Below are positions 15,333 through 18,873 of a DNA stretch of 18,873 nucleotides, piece by piece. The stretch spans positions 1 to 18,873 of the forward strand of contig CAZPQQ010000063.1 of NCBI GenBank assembly GCA_964588665.1. Direction: 5' to 3'. The notes below the pieces were generated by a model. That model had not been told where the DNA came from and made no database searches. It saw nothing but the letters and a program-made list of their open reading frames with translations. Source of the DNA: UBA2160 sp964588665 (lineage in GTDB: Bacteria; Chloroflexota; Dehalococcoidia; Lucifugimonadales; UBA1123). The position numbers were made by a program, and so were the translations under genes. Position 1 is the first letter of the stretch. Each line of letters starts with the position of its first letter.

Positions 15333-15746
15333 ATGGCACATGCATTCAACACTCCAGACTGGCCGGAGCCGTTCGGCATATTCTCAAGCGCCGCTTGGCA
15401 ACCTGAGGGCAAGGTGTTGCACATATCGGGACACACGGCGCAGGGGGGCGACGGCGCCACCATCGGCGTGGGCGACATGAAAGCGCAAACGCGTCAGGTG
15501 CTCGAAAACATCCAAGCTGTCTTGGACGCCGCTGGCGGCAAGATGTCCGACATCGTCAAAGTCATGGTGTTCGTCACTGACCTGTCGCGGCTTATGGACA
15601 TCCACGAGGTGAGGGCGGAGTTCTTCGAGCGTCCCTACCCGGCGTCGTCACTGGTGCAGGTCAGCGGACTGGTCCGCGACGACTACCTGATCGAGATCGA
15701 AGCGGTGGCCGTCATTCCGGCCGACCGAGCCCGCAACTCGCCATAA
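15333..15746 (+). CDS. Rid-family (YjgF/YER057c/UK114) protein lacking the catalytic Arg
   Basis: 137-aa trimer-forming Rid-family protein. Classic RidA hydrolyses reactive 2-aminoacrylate and other imines to keto acids. Seen: KVLHISGHTAQGGDG, QVLENIQAVLDAAGGKMSDI, KVMVFVTDLSRLMDIHEV, FFERPYPASSLVQVSGLVRD and YLIEIEAVAVIP. In active RidA the loop is PARSxVEV with Arg105 binding the substrate carboxylate; here it is PASSLVQV, with Ser at that place, so imine deaminase activity of the RidA type is doubtful. This is typical of the Rid4-7 subgroups, whose roles are mostly catabolic or unknown. The start is ATG 15333 with AAGGAGG at 15317-15323. It follows the hydrolase gene by 58 bases on the same strand. 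Confidence 0.9.
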   Translation: MAHAFNTPDWPEPFGIFSSAAWQPEGKVLHISGHTAQGGDGATIGVGDMKAQTRQVLENIQAVLDAAGGKMSDIVKVMVFVTDLSRLMDIHEVRAEFFERPYPASSLVQVSGLVRDDYLIEIEAVAVIPADRARNSP

Positions 15747-15918
15747 CTCGAACATACAGCATCGGCGCGTGGAGGGTTGCCTGAACTCGGAGGTCGGAGA
15801 CTTGGGCGAGGGGATTCATCCCAAGCTCGGCACGACTCCAAACGACCCTTGGGCTTGAAGACCGCGTTGGATAGTGATTAGATACATCTCGGATTTCACT
15901 TTAGGCGGGAGGAAAACG

Positions 15919-16812
15919 ATGGCCAGAATCAACAAGTGCATCGAGCTCATCGAGCAGGATCAAGCGATATTTTCGGTCGGATCGCCAGAACTAACCTATG
16001 AGTCCGGCAAGGAGATGTCGCAGACCTGGGCCGACATGATTCAGTTCGATTTCGAGCACCACCCGTTCGACACGGTCGGGCTCTCGCAGTTCATGAAAGG
16101 GCTGCGAGACGGCGGCCCAACTCCCAGCGGGCATCCAACCCCAACCGTCATCACGACCCTGCCTTCCAACTGCATGACCCCCGAAGAAGTGCACTACAAC
16201 GCCTGGCAAGCAAGGCACGTCTTGGGGACCGGCGTCCACGGCATTTTGCACACCCACACCCGCAGGGCGGACGCGGTCGCCGCATTTGTCGCGGTGTGTA
16301 GGTACGTATTCCAGACGATCGGTCGAGACATGGGACTTGCCGAAGGCGTCAGGGGAGGCGGAGGCCAAAGAGACCCGGCCGAAGTCTGGGGGCTCGACCC
16401 GGTCGAATACATGTGGAAGGCCGATCCGTGGCCGCTCAATCCGGATGGCGAACTCATGCTCGGCCTCAAGATCGAGGACAGATTCTGCCTTCCGGACGCC
16501 GACAACATCGCGGCTGTTCCCGGCCTCTCCTTCGCAGAATGGGGACCCGGAGACATGGGCATGTCATTTGGCGACCCCGAACAACACGACCCGCCGTACA
16601 CTCCGGAAATGGACAACGCCAGGCACGTAGTTAAGAGCGCGCTCGACAAGGCCGGCCTCGCTTTCCTATGCAGTTGGCAGGACCCGAACATGACTGTTGA
16701 GGAGCGAGCCCGCCACGCCCTGTTCGAGGAAGGCGCCAGGATTCTCCATGTTCCCGATGCGGACGTGGCCGATGTTCTGCGAAAAGAGATGGGCCGGACC
16801 ATGCCCTGGTAG
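15919..16812 (+). CDS. HpcH/HpaI aldolase-fold protein without the pyruvate-binding Arg
   Basis: 297-aa member of the HpcH/HpaI (class II pyruvate aldolase, citrate-lyase-like) fold. The metal site is clear: Glu186 in LGLKIEDRFCL and Asp212 in WGPGDMGMSFG. Their 26-residue spacing equals that of HpaI E149-D175. FDFEHHPFD (Asp44, Glu46, His47) matches the DGEH motif holding HpaI's catalytic His. However, HpaI has PVVRP here, whose Arg70 binds pyruvate; this protein reads PTVITTLP with no Arg. A glycine-rich insertion (RGGGGQRDPAEVWG, about 145-158) also departs from HpaI. The substrate is thus probably not a simple pyruvate aldol. GGGAGG at 15907-15912, six bases before ATG 15919, decides the start over an upstream one at 15874. 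It lies downstream of the Rid gene after a 172-bp gap. Confidence 0.82.
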   Translation: MARINKCIELIEQDQAIFSVGSPELTYESGKEMSQTWADMIQFDFEHHPFDTVGLSQFMKGLRDGGPTPSGHPTPTVITTLPSNCMTPEEVHYNAWQARHVLGTGVHGILHTHTRRADAVAAFVAVCRYVFQTIGRDMGLAEGVRGGGGQRDPAEVWGLDPVEYMWKADPWPLNPDGELMLGLKIEDRFCLPDADNIAAVPGLSFAEWGPGDMGMSFGDPEQHDPPYTPEMDNARHVVKSALDKAGLAFLCSWQDPNMTVEERARHALFEEGARILHVPDADVADVLRKEMGRTMPW

Positions 16813-16942
16813 GTTGTCTCAGTCAGAACGCGAACCGTCGCGGAGGCGTCCGTCGCGAAGCTCTCATCGTGGATCGGCGCTTCGGTCATGTGGGCGGCCG
16901 CGGCGCCAGAACTAGCTTGCGATGATCGGCGTTAACCCCGTC

Positions 16943-16987
16943 GTTCGTGGTGAGCTTGTCGAACCACCGGCAGCAGGCCCTTCGACA
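16943..16987. repeat. REP-like extragenic palindrome (TTCGACA/TGTCGAA type)
   Basis: GTTCG at 16943-16947 pairs with CGAAC at 16960-16964. GTGGT and ACCAC within the same stretch give an alternative stem. TGTCGAA (16957-16963) recurs inverted as TTCGACA (16981-16987). The core GTGAGCTTGTCGAAC matches a dispersed extragenic palindrome seen in many high-GC bacteria. Only one unit pair is in the window. Confidence 0.5.
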
Positions 16988-17114
16988 GGCGTCCAAGTAA
17001 CGGCTCGTGTTTCAGGGAATGTGAACGAAGGAATTCGCCCTGTTTCGAATCAGAGAATTACCGGATCCCGGCCAGTCAGCGATTATCGAGTATGGATGGA
17101 ATTGTAGGACAAAT

Positions 17115-17251
17115 CGTAGGGGAGGGTTTCAAACCCTCCCGGCGTTTCGCATGGATAATCGGCACGAAAATGGCAGTGAGCACGTTGTACCCGCGTACCC
17201 ACTGACCAGTGCCTCGGAACCGGGCGGGAGAGTTTGAAACCCTCCCCTACG
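17115..17251. repeat. 137-bp element with 26-bp terminal inverted repeats
   Basis: The left end CGTAGGGGAGGGTTTC... (17115-17140) recurs inverted at 17226-17251 with one mismatch. Each end is itself nearly palindromic: GGGAGGGTTT-C-AAACCCTCCC on the left is a perfect 10-bp hairpin with a single-base centre. The 85 bases between them include GTAC-CCGC-GTAC and CAGTG/CACTG short inverted pairs and encode nothing. This could be a MITE-like non-autonomous element or two REP-type units in opposite orientation. No target-site duplication is obvious. Confidence 0.6.
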
Positions 17252-17284
17252 GACTCCCGTGTGACCGCTCTTGATTCAGACAAG

Positions 17285-17326
17285 GCGCGGCGGCGCCGTT
17301 GCTGCCAGATGCATTGTCCGCCGCGC
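17285..17326. repeat. GC-rich inverted repeat, possible hairpin
   Basis: GCGCGGCGG (17285-17293) is exactly complementary to CCGCCGCGC (17318-17326) with 24 bases between. It lies about 95 bases past the end of the sigma operon as transcribed on the minus strand. It might slow or end transcription, but there is no T-run, so calling it a terminator is not justified. Confidence 0.35.
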
Positions 17327-17419
17327 GGGTATAAGGTTCCTCAGGGCGAACGGATTATCCTATCGGCAATTTCCGACGCTAGGCACGAGGCCGTTGCTCT
17401 CCACGTTCGAGGTTCCCGG

Positions 17420-17644
17420 TCAGTGGAGAGGGCACACGAAGATGGCGGCTTGCTGATACCAGTCGGTCTCCGCCGCAGAGTCGCTGGCAGCGCCGGATGA
17501 CGCGATGAGCGGCTCGTGCGTCGACGCATACGCCGGGCTCGTTTCGGACAGGGCGTCTTCGGATATTGCGTAGGCGGCGGTGAAGAAGATCGCAATCAGG
17601 ATCACTGCCAGCGAGATCGGGAAGACGATGGGGAGCTCTCTCAT
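17420..17644 (-). CDS. Small single-pass membrane protein downstream of the ECF sigma gene
   Basis: 74-residue protein I do not recognise. It begins MRELPIVFPISLAVILIAIF, a clear hydrophobic helix (about residues 5-25) that could be a membrane anchor or an uncleaved signal. A polar, Ser/Ala/Glu-rich outer segment follows (about 27-60). It ends TDWYQQAAIFVCPLH with a single Cys. The ATG lies 17 bases after the sigma stop (TAA 17662-17664) in the same direction, so it is almost certainly in the same operon. No Shine-Dalgarno is visible. Its place is where many ECF operons carry their anti-sigma factor, but it lacks a cytoplasmic zinc finger or ASD-like domain. It may be a partner or sensor of the system, or an unrelated small membrane protein. 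Confidence 0.55.
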   Translation of the reverse strand: MRELPIVFPISLAVILIAIFFTAAYAISEDALSETSPAYASTHEPLIASSGAASDSAAETDWYQQAAIFVCPLH

Positions 17645-17661
17645 CGCGGATCGGCGCTGGC

Positions 17662-18207
17662 TTAGGTTTTGACGGTGAGGAAGTCGTCGAGGTGTTTGCG
17701 CAGGAGAACGCGGCCTCGATGGGGCCGGGATTTCAGCGAAGCGACCGATATTTCGAGCACATCGGATGCTTCTGCATTGGACAGCTCCTCGACGTCTCTT
17801 AGCACGACCGCGGCTTTCAGATCGTCGGGCAGCATGGAGATGCCGTCCATCAGCTTCTGGCCGAGCTCGGAGTTCGACGCGAACCGGTCCGGAAGGTCGG
17901 TCCAGTCCGCCAGGTCCACGTCCTCGAGTCCCGTGCGGGTGAGCGTGCGTGCTTTCTTCTCTTTGCGAAGCTTCATCAGGGCGGCGTTGACGGTGATTCG
18001 GTACAGCCACGTGGTGGCGCGGGATTCGCCTCTGAACCGCTCGAACGCCCTGTAGGCCGACAAGAACGCATCCTGCGCCACATCCTCGGCGTCTTCGGGC
18101 TTGCCCATCATTCGGAAGGCCACGTTGTAGACGAAGTCGGAATACTGCTCGACGATTTCGTCGAACGTTGCTGGAGCGTTTTCGATATTGCTGTTGTCGT
18201 CTGTCAT
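17662..18207 (-). CDS. ECF-type RNA polymerase sigma factor
   Basis: 181-aa extracytoplasmic-function sigma-70 family factor. Region 2 spans about residues 15-85: FDEIVEQYSDFVYNVAFRMM, then DAEDVAQDAFLSAYRAFERF (core binding and -10 recognition) and TWLYRITVNAALMKLRK. Region 4 spans about 120-176: LPDDLKAAVVLRDVEELSNA, ISVASLKSRPHRGRVLLRK. In the recognition helix the usual SLKSRLHRAR reads SLKSRPHRGR: Pro162 replaces a Leu, which may bend the helix. Start: ATG 18207 fits the family; an upstream in-frame ATG gives a 39-residue arginine-rich leader unlike sigma factors. There is no clear SD, so initiation may be leaderless-like or weak. It is followed by the small membrane protein and divergent from the zinc-finger protein. 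Confidence 0.93.
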   Translation of the reverse strand: MTDDNSNIENAPATFDEIVEQYSDFVYNVAFRMMGKPEDAEDVAQDAFLSAYRAFERFRGESRATTWLYRITVNAALMKLRKEKKARTLTRTGLEDVDLADWTDLPDRFASNSELGQKLMDGISMLPDDLKAAVVLRDVEELSNAEASDVLEISVASLKSRPHRGRVLLRKHLDDFLTVKT

Positions 18208-18296
18208 ATGAAACGTCGGCGCCGAAATGCCCTGGTGTCTTCGGCCTGGAATCCCATCCTGTGTCCGCGGTCTAGGGGGTGAACCCCTTCGCCCGA

Positions 18297-18318
18297 TGGT
18301 TGCATCCAATTGCAACCA
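18297..18318. promoter_or_regulatory. 22-bp palindrome between the sigma and zinc-finger genes
   Basis: TGGTTGCA-TCCAAT-TGCAACCA has perfect 8-bp arms. It lies 90 bases upstream of the sigma start and 98 upstream of the zinc-finger gene start. A second CAATTG follows at 18322-18327, and AGGGGGTGAACCCCTT nearby (18274-18289) makes another short hairpin. The symmetry suits a dimeric repressor site. TGCAACC resembles some ECF -35 elements, but no matching -10 was found at the right distance. Confidence 0.4.
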
Positions 18319-18415
18319 AGGCAATTGAAAAGCGAAACCCCGGTTGACCGAGCGCTGATCATAACGTACATTATCGTATGATCCAGCCTATGGCTAGTAA
18401 AGGGACTAACGGAAC

Positions 18416-18688
18416 GTGCAACGATTCTTAGGTATATTCAAGCGCGGAAGCGCTGAACCAGACTGCGAAGAGATCCAGAACTTGTCGTCGGACTTCCTGG
18501 ACGACGACTTGGACGGGCGCACTCGCCAACAAGTGATCGCTCACACGGAGTGGTGCGGCCCCTGTTCGTCGTTCATCAATACCCTGCGAGCCACGATCGG
18601 CCTGCTGCGTTCCACTCCCAAACAACGAGCCCCTTCCGGGTTTGAACAGCGATTGCGCGACCAGATCGAAAAAGAGCGGTCCGCCTGA
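18416..18688 (+). CDS. Zinc-finger (ZAS-type) anti-sigma factor candidate, soluble
   Basis: 90-residue protein with the zinc-binding anti-sigma signature: Cys17, then His43-x3-Cys47-x2-Cys50 (HTEWCGPC), with the usual spacing of about 25 residues between the first Cys and the His. The segment between is acidic and helical (SSDFLDDDLDG, RQQVIAH), as in ZAS domains that wrap sigma region 2/4. The rest is a short basic helical tail (FEQRLRDQIEKERS). There is no membrane segment, so it would act in the cytoplasm, perhaps redox-responsive like RsrA. The start is GTG 18416 with AAAGGGA about ten bases upstream; no ATG is in frame. It is divergent from the ECF sigma gene rather than downstream, which is unusual. 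The partnership with that sigma is inferred from adjacency. Confidence 0.78.
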   Translation: MQRFLGIFKRGSAEPDCEEIQNLSSDFLDDDLDGRTRQQVIAHTEWCGPCSSFINTLRATIGLLRSTPKQRAPSGFEQRLRDQIEKERSA

Positions 18689-18873
18689 TCTGACGGGCGT
18701 CAATCGCTTCGTCTATTTAACCTGCTTCCCTCCTGGACACTAGTCGGTCAGATGCAGTTATTGTTTCGACTTCCGTGATCTCGTCGTGTGCATGCTCCCG
18801 CACGAATTATCGCCGGAGCGGCCTCGAGCGTGTGTTGTTGTCCAGTGAAAATGTCAGGGTAACTGTTCAATGA

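Larger units (their letters stand above)
16813..17419. other. Gene-free, repeat-bearing intergenic region
   Basis: About 600 bases between the aldolase gene (+) and the end of the sigma operon (-). No open frame resembles a gene. It holds a REP-like palindrome (16943-16987), a 137-bp element bounded by inverted 26-mers (17115-17251), and a GC-rich hairpin (17285-17326). I see no tRNA, integrase or attachment site. Confidence 0.7.

Noticed and set aside
15855..15883. TTGAAG-N17-TTAGAT promoter before the aldolase gene
   Set aside because: The -10 matches only three of six consensus bases, too weak to call.
1..18873. CRISPR array, tRNA, rRNA, integrase or transposase genes
   Set aside because: No regularly spaced repeats, no cloverleaf or TTCGAATC-type tRNA arm in context, and no recombinase motifs were found on either strand.

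Overview
The window looks like a scaffold piece from an uncultivated, high-GC bacterium. The gene mix is a mutS2-fmt pair, a CaiB/BaiF CoA-transferase, a D-aminoacylase-type amidohydrolase, a lipoprotein serine hydrolase, an HpcH/HpaI aldolase-fold protein, and SDR and MDR oxidoreductases. This would fit Chloroflexota (SAR202/Dehalococcoidia-like), but that placement is an inference from gene content and style, not a computed one. A run of exactly 100 Ns (8830-8929) marks a scaffold gap. Two genes are broken in this assembly: a sensor kinase has a 1-base frameshift and a serine hydrolase has an in-frame TAG. Either may be real decay or consensus error.

Layout. 1-636: no convincing gene, ending in an extended -10 promoter. 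637-4062 (+): mutS2 then fmt. 4060-5322 (+): an extended -10 overlapping the fmt stop drives a formyl-CoA-transferase-like CaiB/BaiF gene. 5483-7290 (-): a D-aminoacylase-family amidohydrolase, with an orphan Calx-beta plus sorting-signal C-terminus just beyond its stop. 7402-8667 (+): a roughly 210-nt structured leader, a six-cysteine DUF971 protein and an overlapping HAD phosphatase. 8790-11497 (-): an OmpR-type response regulator, a sensor kinase coupled by TAGTG, and a membrane-anchored PepSY-like protein with an acidic GSSDD-repeat tail in which the assembly broke. A GATTAA direct repeat with an 11-bp period lies upstream. 11636-13428 (-): an SDR and a zinc-type dehydrogenase. 13524-15274 (+): a palindrome, then the lipoprotein serine hydrolase and its cut-off tail. 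15333-16812 (+): a Rid-family protein lacking the catalytic Arg and an HpaI-fold protein lacking the pyruvate-binding Arg. 16813-17419: gene-free, with a REP-like palindrome and a 137-bp element bounded by inverted 26-mers. 17420-18688: an ECF sigma factor followed by a tiny single-TM protein (both -), with a 90-aa zinc-finger anti-sigma candidate transcribed divergently.

Functionally the window is housekeeping (mutS2, fmt), a patchwork of small-molecule catabolism, and two signalling modules. The most unusual items are the sigma / mini-membrane-protein / divergent ZAS module, the TCS-PepSY operon with its likely autoregulatory repeat and repeat-tailed output protein, the orphan sorting-signal fragment, the amber-split hydrolase, and two enzyme-fold proteins whose key substrate-binding arginines are missing.
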